Shown in pieces: positions 43,145-53,540 of a stretch of DNA of 64,000 nt. Under the pieces are notes generated by a model, which worked only from the letters and a program-made list of their open reading frames with translations, did no database searches and had not been told where the DNA came from. The position numbers and the translations under genes were made by a program. Position 1 is the first letter of the stretch, and each line of letters begins with the position of its first letter. This DNA is from Tholera decimalis. Taxonomy: Eukaryota > Arthropoda > Insecta > Lepidoptera > Noctuidae. The DNA is taken from contig OW964555.2 in NCBI GenBank assembly GCA_943138885.2, positions 15,642,001 through 15,706,000 of the forward strand, read 5' to 3'.

Positions 43145-45493
43145 GAATTTTAATTCGATTCCAGATTTGACATTAGCTACTGTCATTTTGTGAAATAATG
43201 ATACCACATAGGTATAATAGTGTAGTGATGAACACAAAAATCGATAAACATTCAGTGTGTGTGCCATCAGTGTGCCAATTAAAGACTAAATTATTGATTT
43301 TTATTTAAATAAATACATAATTATTCATAATAATTATTTATTAATTAGTAATCGCTGCTCTATTTTATAAAAAGTTAATATTTTTGTTTTTATATTAAAA
43401 ACAAAACTTATAATAAAAGAGCCTAGATAGTTTTCAGTATTGGCAACCCGTGCGCGCTCGTGCAGCTATCGCCATTTTGTTTATCGTGTCATTCGGCTTC
43501 ATTCTCCCAGTCTGACTGCACGAATATCTTATTTCATTGCGAATCGATATTTTGTTATTTTGTTGGGTTTTTATTAAAGTGTTGTTACGTTGTGTTTGTA
43601 GTTACGTTTATAGTTTTTTGTGAACTTTGAGTGAATCTATTTGTTTTGGTTTTCCATCAAAATGGATCCTTAGCCAAGTACATCACAAAAAGACGTGGAT
43701 GTTTTCTTGTCCCCAAGAAAAAAACGTCCACGAAAAGCTTTTACTGTTACTGAAAAAGTAATGATCCGCAACGCCTACAAATACGTGAAAAATGAAATTT
43801 CTGCGCAATTGGAGGCCTTTGAAGTTGTGGAAGAAAATGAATGTATGAGCAAAGTTGCTGACATATTGGAAATAACCTCACGCTCTGTTTGTAACGTTTT
43901 GAAGGAAGTAAATAAAAGTGCGCCGCCAACTCCTCCTAAAAAAACTGGAACAAAGCGAAGTTTCAAAGATAAAATTGATGAATTTACATTCTCTGCAATA
44001 CGAAGAATTGTTCATCAGTTCTTTTACAGAAATGAACCTCCAACCATTGCAAAGGTTAGTCAGTCAGACAGTATTATTTTATACCTACATCTTTTATATA
44101 TAAGTAATGATTCCAAGCTATTATAAAATTTACTATTTTAGATTTTACAAGTGATGAACGATGATTCAGAAATGCCCAAGATTTCCAAAGACACGCTCAG
44201 AAAAATTTTGAAGCATCTTAATTTTAAATTTGTTGCACGGTCACGCAAGAGCACACTTATTGATCGAAATGATATAATAACATGGCGCCAGCGTTACTTG
44301 CGATCTATATGTCAGTTTCGACGAGAAGGGAGACATATATATTATCAAGATGAAACTTGGGTTAACGCAGGTAAGGCTAACATTTATACACAAAATGAAT
44401 TTATATACATTTTACATTAAATTTAATAGTAATATTGAATGTTCATGTAAGTACTATATTTATTTTAAGGTCATACTGTAAAAAAAAAACAAGGTGGACA
44501 AGAAAGTCACATCATCTCGACAAGCGTTTTTGGAGGGACTGACCACTGGATTAAAAAATCCATCTGGAAAAGGCAAACGTCTCATAATTAGCCATATAGG
44601 TAGTGAAGAAGGCTTCCTGGAAGAGGGGCTCATGATTTTTGAACCAAAGAAAAATTGTGAAGATTACCATGATGAGATGAATGCAGTTAGTTTTGAGGAG
44701 TGGTTCGCTGGAGTCTTACCAAAATTAAGACCAAACTCAATTGTGGTGATGGATAATATTTACTTACCACTCCCGAAAATTAGAAACGGCACCAAAAATG
44801 AGCTGGAAAAAAGCTGCCATTCAAGATTGGCTTTTAAATAAAAATATTCATTACGAACCAGATATGGTTAAAGCTACGCTTTTAGAACTGATTCCACATA
44901 ACGAGTCTTTTAATAAGTACGCTGTAGATATGGGCGCAGGTAAAGGGGCATGTAGCTCAAAATAATAAAATCTTCAAATTGACAGACGTGAGAAATTTAT
45001 TTCAGGAAGGCATTCAAAAAATTACGGCTACCGAATGGTCTAAATGCGTATCCCATGTTGTCAAAGAAGAGGAAAAAATGAGTAGGCTAGATATGTTAAT
45101 TGATAATATCACAGACACATTTATAATGAACGTTACAGAAAGTGACAGCGATAGCGATAGCGATGACGGCGACAATTTATAAATAAATTATTACCATAAT
45201 ACATCTATCTGTTTCATTTGTCATGATCCTTCATGATCACATTTTTTTATTTATTTCACACACAATTATAAAAGAAAAGTCTCAGATCGTTAATTAATCG
45301 TCAAAACTAAATTATCGGTTCAGAAATATTTAATTTCCTGATATACTTAGTGTACTAGAGTAAAATTATAAACGAGAAGAATCGATCCGGAAATATTCCA
45401 TTTCCATATCGAATAATTTGCAACGTCATTATTTAGTCCTTGTCATAACGTTGCAACACTGAAATTGTCAAATCTGGAATCGAATTAAAATTC
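43145..45493 (+). mobile_element. DDE transposon with perfect 27-bp TIRs
   Basis: GAATTTTAATTCGATTCCAG... at 43145-43171 is exactly inverted at 45467-45493 (27 bp). The 2.35-kb element carries one spliced transposase gene on the plus strand. Similarity may extend a few bases further out, to a TA on each side, but the two sides differ in length, so the target duplication is unresolved. A minus-strand LINE tail starts only five bases beyond the right end. Confidence 0.8.
43662..45182 (+). pseudogene. Spliced DDE transposase, broken (IS630-Tc1-mariner-like)
   Basis: Exon 1 (ATG 43662 to 44054) has a nonsense TAG as codon 4, then VDVFLSPRKKRPRKAFTVTE and a helix-turn-helix-like region. Intron 44055-44141 has GT...AG ends, and exon 2 (44142-44370) holds IYYQDETWVNAG with the first catalytic Asp. 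Intron 44371-44469 joins in frame to GHTVKK at 44470. The A-run at 44480 causes a frame loss before KKVTSSRQAFLEGLTTGLKN. VVMDN near 44748 bears the second Asp and is followed by another frameshift. Between KYAVD (about 44930) and VKGHVAQNNK (about 44945) the block carrying the third acid is deleted. The acidic SDSDSDDGDNL tail ends at 45182. It is inactive. Confidence 0.75.
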
Positions 45494-45497
45494 CGAG

Positions 45498-46617
45498 TAT
45501 AATATAATATAATATAATTCTTTATTGGCATAAACTAAATTACAAAGATGTGAGACCCTGCCTCCAGAGCTAGGTTTGAAAACCTGTATTTCAGGAGCCA
45601 GTGACTCCTTCCAATGATGTTACAATATAGCAAGTTTTATGCAACATGGATACATTTAGAATTTATTGGGTAAAAAATTATACAAAATAAAAAAAGATAA
45701 AATAGATGCGTTAAAGAAATCAAAATAAAATAAAAACTAAATGAGGATTAGGTTATATTAACATTATTGTGAAACCAAAATTATGTACATAAAATTGAAT
45801 TAATTAAAATTAAATTTAAAATCCGAATAAAATAATTGTAAATGTTGTGTGTTGATGTAAGAGGTGTGGGTGCTTAGTGTGTGTGAGATTGTGAATGTGT
45901 GGTATTGTGTGAGTGCGTGCGTGAGGATACCAATGTAATATGTCATATATATATTATTTTAGATTCGATTGTAATAGCTTTTCAGTTTCAGTGTAGTCCA
46001 AAGCTAGTAGCCAGATCTTAAGTTTCTTTTTCACATCACGAGTCTTGAGGGGATAAATGTTGAGGGTTTTGTTTAACTTATTGTAGAGGAAAGTGACAAG
46101 GTATACCCGCTGTCCCTTAGCAGACACCGTACGGCAGCGAAGAGGTAAGCAGACATTTGCAACGGTGCGTTTTTTTCCAGTTGGTGGGAGATATGGCGTA
46201 ATACTGTGTTGCTTGGTGACTACTTGTAGAATATAATTCTGTCTGACTGTTAATATTTCACACTTCTCATGTAACACCTTAGTGGGGAATCGAAACGGTT
46301 TGAAGGTCATGACTTTAAGTAGGGATCTCTGAGCCCTCTCAAGGTGTATCAGCAAAGTTTTGCAACCCCCGGCCCATACAGCAACACAATATTCCAAAAC
46401 TGACTGCGCTAGTGCATAGCATACTGTGCGCAGAAGTTTAAAATCAGCTACATATCTCAGTTTTTTAAAAGACCAAATAAGTTTCCTAACACGCGTTGTT
46501 GTTAGATTTATGTGCTGGTGCCAATCTAACTTATCATATACTATCACACCAAGGTATTTCACATGTGAAGATTTAGTAAGCGCTGTGCAAGAGCATTCAG
46601 TAGATCAAGTCGCACAT
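45498..46617 (-). pseudogene. Minus-strand LINE, 3' part (RT C-terminus and 3' UTR)
   Basis: The frame 46562-45954 reads VKYLGVIVYDKLDWHQHINL, then VRKLIWSFKKLRYVADFKLL and CYALAQSVLEYCVAVWAGGC, the thumb and C-terminal part of a Jockey/CR1-type LINE RT. Continuing through 46617, it completes the RT interrupted at 48492. The UTR contains a TG-rich stretch (45840-45930), AATAAAG and a (TATAA)n tail at 45495-45520. Confidence 0.8.
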
Positions 46618-46622
46618 ATGAG

Positions 46623-48491
46623 GTGGATTTGAACCGAACATAACATACAAGGGCTCAACTTTTTCGGGTACTAAGGCGGCTGGTGCTTTTGCAGATTTTT
46701 TCTCGGCTGTTTTTCATCCTGATGTTCCGCAGCTTAATGCTGATCATGTCGGTACGTCTGACCATTCTTGTAACAGCAATTACATAAATATACCCCCCTT
46801 GTGCCATGTAGACGTTGTTAAAGGTATAAAAAAACTTAAACCTAACAGTTCTATTGGTCCCGACAATATCCCCCCCTTCATAGTTAAAGACTTAAGAAAT
46901 ATTTTCATTGATCCTCTTTGCCACATTTTTAATTTAGCCTTGCAGACTGGTACATATCCCTCTCAGTGGAAAGTTTCTAGAGTTGCACCTATTCCTAAGA
47001 CCCAAAACAAAAGTTCCGTTGAAGAATACCGCCCTATCGCAATCCTATCTTCCCCGGCGAAGGTCTTCGAAAACATCCTCCATAACGCTATCTATGAGCA
47101 AATAAACAAATATCTTTGTAATGAACAGCACGGTTTCAGAAGCAAAAGGTCAGTTGACACAAATCTCCTGACGCTAGTAGATTATATCTCGTCTAGTTTG
47201 GACCGCGGGCGTCAGGTAGACGTACTTTACTTCGACTTCCGGAAGGCGTTTGATAGGGTCAACAATGACGTGCTGCTAATGAAGCTTAGCAAAATAGGGT
47301 TCGCACCATCTCTCCTCCGTTTCTTTGCAGACTACCTACGTGATCGACAGCAGTTTGTTAGGCTTGGTATGTACGTGTCAGGTACCTATCACACGCGTTC
47401 CGGCGTGAGTCAAGGCTCAATTTTGGGGCCTTTATTATTTCTCATCATGGTCAACGATCTTCCTCAAGTTCTGCTTCATGCTAGATGTCTCTTGTATGCT
47501 GACGACTTGAAACTGTACCTGGAAATAAACTCCGAGCGTGACAGTTTGGCACTGCAGCAAGATATAGACGCCATTTACAAGTGGAGTGTAGACAACAAGA
47601 TGGAGTTTAATTCGTCCAAATGCTTCGCTATGACATTCGGTCGCATGCGGCACCCAGTTAATTTTGAATATAATTTAAATAATAATACCATCACAAAGTC
47701 AACAGCCATGAAAGACCTGGGAGTCACATTCGACCGAAAGCTCACCTTCCACGACCATATGGCCATGGTAGCTAAACAATCCTACCAAAGGTTAGGTTTT
47801 GTTCTGCGTAATTGCCGCGATTTTCGCTCCGCTCATGCCGTCAAAATAATATTTAATGCGCTCGTGCGTACTAAGCTGGAAACCAGCTCTTGCGTGTGGA
47901 ATCCACATGAAAGTACCTACGCACTTTTATTAGAAAAGGTTCAAAAAGCGTTCCTTAGGTACCTATATAAGCAGAAACATGGCTACTATCCTTACCTCTA
48001 TCCGACAAAGTTCTTACTGGGTTGCCTCGGATACAACTCCCTAGAGGTAAGGCGAGCTCGAGATCAGCTCACAGTAGCCTGTAAGATGCTCCGTGGTACT
48101 CTTGACGCTCCTGATGTGTTACATGTGCTGTCGCGCTTCTTTGTCCCAGACAATTACTGCCGGGGCAAAAAGCACAGGCTGTTTGCCGTACCTCCATGTC
48201 GTACTGTTGCACGTGCTAAGTCGCCAATTCCTCGCACTCTGGCCGCGCTTAATGATCTCTTGGATTCTAATCCAACAAGCGATCTGTTTGCGGATGGATG
48301 GATGAAGATTTTATTGGTATGTCAGATGTACTGTGAGAAGAATTCATGAAAGTGTTGTTAAAACGTTAACCTACTTTTTACTTTGTTTATTTTGTATATT
48401 TTTGAATTGTCTCTTTTAATTTTAGTTACTGTCATTGGTTGTAAACATAACCGTTGTAATTAAATAAATAAATAAATAAATAAAGAAATAA
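46623..48491 (+). mobile_element. Plus-strand LINE inserted into the minus-strand LINE
   Basis: It is bounded by the 5-bp direct repeat ATGAG at 46618-46622 and 48492-48496. A 5'-truncated RT gene is followed by a short UTR and a (TAAA)n tail at about 48463-48491, the tail style of CR1/Jockey-like LINEs. On both sides the minus-strand RT protein continues from SKIKPVNLDIKSH to CTALTKSSHVKYLGV, which confirms the nesting. Confidence 0.8.
46646..48349 (+). CDS. LINE reverse transcriptase, 5'-truncated but open
   Basis: The frame is open from about 46646 (KGSTFSGTKAAGAFADFFSA) to the stop at 48347-48349, roughly 567 codons. Its true start lies upstream, lost by 5' truncation; the TTG at 46799 is not a real start. 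RT motifs occur in order: EEYRPIAILSSPAKVFENIL, HGFRSKRSVDTNL, YFDFRKAFDRVNND with catalytic Asp, SGVSQGSILGPLLFL and YADDLKLYLE (47495-47506 encode YADD). The thumb and C-terminal region follow. It lacks the endonuclease and ORF1, so it is not autonomous, yet the RT frame has no stop. It is of Jockey/CR1-type. Confidence 0.8.
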   Translation, partial: YKGSTFSGTKAAGAFADFFSAVFHPDVPQLNADHVGTSDHSCNSNYINIPPLCHVDVVKGIKKLKPNSSIGPDNIPPFIVKDLRNIFIDPLCHIFNLALQTGTYPSQWKVSRVAPIPKTQNKSSVEEYRPIAILSSPAKVFENILHNAIYEQINKYLCNEQHGFRSKRSVDTNLLTLVDYISSSLDRGRQVDVLYFDFRKAFDRVNNDVLLMKLSKIGFAPSLLRFFADYLRDRQQFVRLGMYVSGTYHTRSGVSQGSILGPLLFLIMVNDLPQVLLHARCLLYADDLKLYLEINSERDSLALQQDIDAIYKWSVDNKMEFNSSKCFAMTFGRMRHPVNFEYNLNNNTITKSTAMKDLGVTFDRKLTFHDHMAMVAKQSYQRLGFVLRNCRDFRSAHAVKIIFNALVRTKLETSSCVWNPHESTYALLLEKVQKAFLRYLYKQKHGYYPYLYPTKFLLGCLGYNSLEVRRARDQLTVACKMLRGTLDAPDVLHVLSRFFVPDNYCRGKKHRLFAVPPCRTVARAKSPIPRTLAALNDLLDSNPTSDLFADGWMKILLVCQMYCEKNS

Positions 48492-49760
48492 ATGAGATTT
48501 TATATCTAAATTAACCGGTTTAATTTTAGAAAAGGAGAATTGTAGATAAGTAGATTTAGCAATATTTAGCGTGAGACGATTAGATCTTAGCCAATGGCTA
48601 ACCTTATGCAGTCCTATTTCAGCACTTCGTTTAACCTCATCCCAAGTCCCTCCATGAAATACTAATGCCGTATCGTCAGCATAAGTGACAATCTTACCGT
48701 TCATGAGTGGCAGCTGGCAGAGGTCATTTATGTAAATCATGAAGAGACTCGGGCCAAGAATGCTACCTTGGGGAACGCCGTAAGTGACCCAGGCATCAGA
48801 GCTAACGTTGTCTTTAATTTTGACTCTTTGAGTCCGGTCACAAAGAAAATCTCTAAAAATGCTTAGAGCAGTACCACGAATACCGATCTTCTCCAGCTTA
48901 TCCACAAGTAAGGAAATCATGACGGTGTCGAAAGCTTTGGCTAGGTCTAGAAATATGCCAATACATTTCTGTTTTTGATCTAGTTTTAACGTGATGTGAT
49001 CTACTAATTGGCTTATGGCATCTTCAGTGCTTTTTCCTGACCTAAATCCAAATTGGGCATCTGACAGTATTTCATTGTGTTGCAAGTAGTTTGTGAGTCT
49101 GTTATTCAGCACCTTTTCCAATATTTTGGAAAGTGTCGTAAGAACTGAGATGGGTCTGTAGTTTCCGACATCGTCCTTTTTCCCTCCCTTGTGGACAGGA
49201 GTTATAAGAGACTTCTTGAATGCTCTTGGAAAAACCCCTTGAGTAAGGCACATTTCGATAAGTTTAGTCAGATGGGGAACAATAATGTGACGAGCTAATT
49301 TGAGAAACTTGGCGGGGATACAGTCCCACCCAGTTGCACAGTCATTCTTGAGATTTGTTATCAGCTTTTCAATTTCAGCTTCATCTGGAGGGAGCAAAAC
49401 GATAGAGTTTAAGGTGGGGGTTACGTCAAATTTATAATTATTTGGTGTTGTTATTTTATCGGCTAGTTGTTTGCCAATATTAGCAAAGTAGATGTTTATA
49501 TCGTTTACAGCTCTTAGAGCACTTTTACCTGGGAGTAAAAGATGATCCCCATCTGAATTCGCTTTTGGGGTGTTAATAATAGATTTAACGGCATTCCATT
49601 TATCTCTATTGCTATTTGTATTTTCTAGTAAGGACCTTTCGTATATTCTTTTCAATTTTTTCAAAAGAGAGTTACAAAAGTTTCTATATCTTTTGAACGT
49701 CAATTCAGTATAGTATCGATTATCTTCGAAATACGATATGAAAATACCAAATTCATACAG
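48492..49760 (-). pseudogene. Minus-strand LINE RT, 5' part (interrupted)
   Basis: Reading down from about 49760, the frame gives RNFCNSLLKKLKRIYERSLL and a linker, then DDVGNYRPISVLTTLSKILE, AQFGFRSGKSTEDAISQLVD and FLDLAKAFDTVMISLL with catalytic Asp. GVPQGSILGPSLFMIYINDL and YADDTALVFHG follow (YADD encoded at 48672-48683). It ends at KPVNLDIKSH, where the plus-strand LINE interrupts it. The rest is at 45498-46617. Before the insertion this may have been a full-length RT domain. The endonuclease is missing. Confidence 0.8.
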
Positions 49761-50074
49761 CTTAAATTAAAACTTTATTACCAAATTTAATAATTAACAA
49801 GCCATATGTTAATAATTAATGAAAGTTGATGTCATATCTGATTGCAAATTGGTGTTTACAAAAGCAGAACGGATTCAGGTGTGGATGCGTCGCACTGATA
49901 CACTTTGGCTCGGTTCCGTATCTAGAATATTAAAAAGCAATCCTTAATGTAAATAGAATAACCAAAAAAAATAGTAAAGCGATAGTCGAGTCATCCAAAA
50001 TTTTTTATAAATCTAGTAATGGCTACGAATCTCATTGTTATGTAAGCATGAAAAATTTAATAGCGATATATAAA

Positions 50075-50520
50075 TAAAAAATACACTCTCACACACACAT
50101 ACACTCACACACACACACACACACATCCCACATCACATATAAACTAACAAACATGCATGTTAGATTATTATGCCATTATAATCAAACAAAGAAAAAAAAT
50201 AAGTTTTTTAATTGTCATCCTAATTATTTTAATTCTAATCTTTATTCTATTGTAAATATTTTTGTTATATTCATTCATTTAAATTATTCTAATTTTAATT
50301 ACAACTACAACTTTTCTGACATGGAAAATTACCTATGTTTATAATGTTATTTTTTTTAATTATGTAGTTTTCTTTTAATATATTTTTTTTGATTTGTATA
50401 ACTGCCAGTTTTCTATTTGTATGGCACCTTAGTTAACGGAACTAGTTCAGGAGCCAGGGAATTTAAATTTTAAATGTGTACCTAATTTATTTGGCAATAA
50501 AGAATTTATTTATTATAAAA
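50075..50520 (+). mobile_element. LINE 3' UTR, same family as the minus-strand LINE
   Basis: A (CA)n-rich stretch (50085-50130), AGTTCAGGAGCCAGGGAATT and GGCAATAAAGAATTTATTTA repeat, in plus orientation, the 3' UTR landmarks seen reversed at 45495-45930. No coding part is present, so it is a strongly 5'-truncated copy. Confidence 0.6.
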
Positions 50521-50605
50521 AAATACTATAAAAATGTTAACCCAGACAGCGGCAAAACATTAGAGGTACTATTGGGCGATTAACACGCGTTTTTTTCCCT
50601 TAAAG

Positions 50606-50655
50606 CTCTTAGAAAAATAGTACTTATAGTAATATAAGTACTATTTTTCTAAGAG
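50606..50655. repeat. Perfect 23-bp palindromic hairpin
   Basis: Arms 50606-50628 and 50633-50655 are exact inverted copies (CTCTTAGAAAAATAGTACTT...), with a GTAA loop. It could be a minimal palindromic MITE or a small-RNA precursor. A copy is at 63090-63139. Confidence 0.8.
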
Positions 50656-50869
50656 TAACCAAAAACTTTGTTTGTAAATTCGAACGTAATATAGGTAATG
50701 TTACAATACTATGTTAGTAAAATATTCTAAATCTGTTTTTGTTTATTTTTATCCTTTTTGTTTTGTTTTTTTGTGGTCATTTTAATTATTGTATTTAATA
50801 CTTTAAAACTATTATAAAAATGTATGTGACACATATTTACAACGAATTAATCGGTCCTCTGTGAGTGTC

Positions 50870-50998
50870 GTGCATGCCTTTAAGTAACTTGCTTACACAG
50901 GACTATTAATGTATGTTTATCTGCATATAAATTTGTAAATAAGTTTTTGGTGTGCCTTGGAAATAAATAAATAAATATAAATAAATAAAATAAAAAAT
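50870..50998 (+). mobile_element. LINE 3' end with (TAAA)n tail
   Basis: TGTGAGTGTCGTGCATGCCT through GTGCCTTGGAAATAAATAAA has the A-rich (TAAA)-type tail of a LINE. The coding part is absent. Confidence 0.45.
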
Positions 50999-51456
50999 GT
51001 TAGCGACGAAACAATTTGTTTTTAATATAATTTTTACGTTAGTTTTTAATATAATTCTCATGTTGAGTGAAATGCAAATTTCTTAATGAGTAAAAAATAA
51101 ACATGTAATCTATAGTCATGATTTTACTAAATTTTATACAGGAATAAAATAGGTAATATGTTTTTATATGAGTTTTATTACAGATTTTATGCAATGCAGA
51201 CTGCTGTTAGATGTTATTTTGAAAAAAAGAAAATGATTATTTGCATGATTATTACACGCACTTATAAATCACTCTGTATGGCAACCATATGCTCATTACG
51301 ACCAAGAAGAATTTCACCAATGAGTACAGGAAGGTACTTCTTATTACCGAATTATTAAAGTAGGTGAAACAAGCCTCTACCATTCCAGTTCACATAAATT
51401 GAATAGCTGAACATATCAAACAGAAAGCGATTAGGTAGGTCATTAAAGGTACTTAC

Positions 51457-51560
51457 CGGCTAATTCTTGATACATCTTTATTAGAGATCCAGAATGTATC
51501 CGTTTCAGTGTAATACGTCAGCGTTCCTTCAAATACGGCATGACCAGGACTCATCGTTAT
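51457..51560 (-). CDS. Apparent internal coding exon of an unidentified host gene
   Basis: On the minus strand a TTTCAG acceptor ends at 51561 and a GTAAGT donor starts at 51456, enclosing 104 nt. Only one of the three frames is open, and it reads ITMSPGHAVFEGTLTYYTET then DTFWISNKDVSRISR; the other two have early stops. Composition and codon use look host-like, not transposon-like. I do not recognise the protein family. If the frame starts in phase 0, the exon ends two bases into a codon, so its length is not a multiple of three. It is part of the duplicated block, and its second copy is cut by the window end (63941-64000). Confidence 0.6.
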
Positions 51561-52015
51561 CTGAAATGATTATCAACAGCGGAAGGATCAATTAAAACCA
51601 ATCTCAAGTAGAATGCCAAAATGTTCCGTAGGTTCATTGATATTTTTTGTAGTCCCACAATTGTTACGTGATCAGCATCTAACCTATACCTCAAGGACTA
51701 GGGTGAAAAAAGAAGAAAGGGTTTTAAACGGGGTTCTCAATTTTCCACAAGACCACATCAGCCGCTAACGATCTTGAAGGAGAAAAATTGGCCTGCGTTT
51801 CCTCGGCACAACCGACCAAATTTAAAATCACAGTTTATAAGTTAACTCTCTATACCCGGACTTTTAATTCGATGCAGTAAGCTGACATAAGCTAATGTCA
51901 CTTAATAAAATAATGATACCCTATTTAACCTAATAGTGATGGATTCAATCAATCGAATAACAAATAAGCGATGTATAATCGTTAGATATATAAATAAATG
52001 ATAAAATGTATACTA
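51561..52015. other. Probable intronic or intergenic DNA
   Basis: No repeat or second exon recognised. Confidence 0.35.
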
Positions 52016-53240
52016 CAGGATTTTCCAATAAGAGGTGTTATTTTGAATAGCTCGCTATTTCGGTAGATGTCACTTTTGAAGCTGTCATTTTTTGATGAAA
52101 CTACGCCATTAAAAAAAATGGAACGATACACGTTTCAACAACGCATTGAAGTTATTAAAATTCGCCATAAAAATGGTGAAAATTTGGAAGACACGGTTCG
52201 TAAAACTCGAACATTTTTGGGTTGTCGTGAAGCACCTTGTCGGACCGCTATACAGAAATTGGTGGAAAAATTCGAGCTGTTAGGACAACTTAGTGATGTG
52301 AAGAATAAAACTCGAGCACGTCGGTCAAGAACAGCCGAGAATATTGCTGCTGAAGCCGAAAGTGTTGAAGAAAACACAGGTTTGTCCATTTCTCGTCGTT
52401 CTTTGGAATTAGGCATTCCACAAACGTAATTACACCGTATTTTGCATAAAGATTTGGGTCTTAAGGCTTATAAAGTTCAGTTAACACAAGAACTCAAGCC
52501 GGCTGATCATCAACAACGTCGTATCTTTGCTAATTGGGTCGTTGAAATGCATGAAAATGATCCGGAATTCCATCGAAAAATCATCTTGAGTGATGAGGCC
52601 CATTTTCACCTTGGTGGCTTCGTCAATAAGCAAAATTGTCGCATCTGGGGCTCGGAAAACCCAAGAGTTATTGTTGAAAAGCCTTTCTATCCTCAACGTG
52701 TGACTGTTTGGTGTGGTTTATGGTCCGGCGGAGTCATTGGGCCTTACTTTTTCGAAAATGAGGCAGGAGCAACAGTTACAGTGAATGGATTGCGCTATCG
52801 AGAGATGATTAATGATTTTTTATGGCTGGAATTGATCTGAACAACGTTTACTTTCAACAAGATGGCGCTATGTGCCACACAAGCAACGAAACCATTGATC
52901 TTTTACGGAAGAAGTTTCCGGATCGTGTTATCTCTCGAAGAGGTGATCACAATTGGCCACCGAGATCTTGTGATTTAACACGTTGCGACTTCTTCCTTTG
53001 GGGCCACGTGAAAGAAAAGGTCTACGCTAATAGCCCAGCGTCGATTCAAGACCTCAAAGATGGAAATCGTGAGGCTATCGAGGATATAGGGTAGCCACTT
53101 TGTGATTTGGTTATGCAAAATTACATGAAAAGGATATGGTCCTGTAAGCGTGGTCGTGGTGGTAATTTGCCTGATGTTATTTTCCACTATTAACGGCATA
53201 CCTTCTTCCTCTTTAAAATGAAATAAACATCCGATCATCA
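52016..53240 (+). mobile_element. Mariner-type (DD41D) element, decayed
   Basis: The left end resembles a mariner TIR (ACAGGATTTTCCAATAAGAG at 52017-52036). No matching inverted copy is visible past the gene, where AAATAAACATCCGATCATCA may be a degraded end. It contains one transposase pseudogene. Confidence 0.6.
52118..53193 (+). pseudogene. Mariner transposase, DD41D type, with stops and a frameshift
   Basis: From ATG 52118 (MERYTFQQRIEVIKIRHKNG) a helix-turn-helix head leads to a nonsense TAA at 52427-52429 in ...LGIPQT-stop-LHRIL. The same frame resumes with FHRKIILSDEAHFHLGG (first Asp). Near 52820 a small deletion shifts the frame. The next frame gives VYFQQDGAMCHTSNE (second Asp) and CDLTRCDFFLWGHVKEKVYA (third Asp), with 41 residues between the second and third acids. 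A further stop lies at 53092-53094, and the family's normal C-terminus PDVIFHY ends at 53193. It is inactive. Confidence 0.8.
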
Positions 53241-53388
53241 CCCGTTATTATCATTTATTTTTCAGTAGTTTTTTCAGTAATATTTTATTATAAATACGTC
53301 TATTTTTATAAAAAAATATTTATATCTAATCAGACATGATACAAGCCACTCTTTTGCAAATCGTTTCATGTGATGAATCTATACTAAA

Positions 53389-53540
53389 ATTATAAAGCGG
53401 AAAAGTTTTTTGTTTGTTTGTTTGAATGCGCTAATCTTCGAAAGTACTGGGTGCATTTCAAAAATTCTTTCTGATTATGATAGGGAATTGCACGAGGAAG
53501 AATTTAGTATTACGCTAATGCTCTCGGTTTTCCTAAAATA
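53389..53540 (+). repeat. Helitron-like element, 5' part
   Basis: TATACTAAAATTATAAAGCG, GGAAAAG, a TTTGTTTGTTTG run and AAAAATTCTTTCTGATTATG are the head of a Lep1-like repeat. The CTAGT end is not found. Confidence 0.5.

Larger units (their letters stand above)
41445..51516 (+). repeat. First copy of a direct duplication of at least 10 kb
   Basis: The block starts GTTACATTGTAAGCGGACTT and recurs at 53929 with a constant offset of 12,484 bp. All landmark positions compared keep this offset (for example 41793/54277, 45954/58438, 48432/60916, 51158/63642), and all encoded peptides are identical. There is therefore no indel and no difference that I noticed over 10,072 bp. The second copy is cut by the window end. 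If the copies are in tandem, the unit is 41445-53928. Confidence 0.95.

Noticed and set aside
46799..46801. Start codon of the plus-strand LINE RT
   Set aside because: The codon is TTG and the frame is open about 150 bases further upstream with conserved RT-linker sequence. The gene is 5'-truncated.
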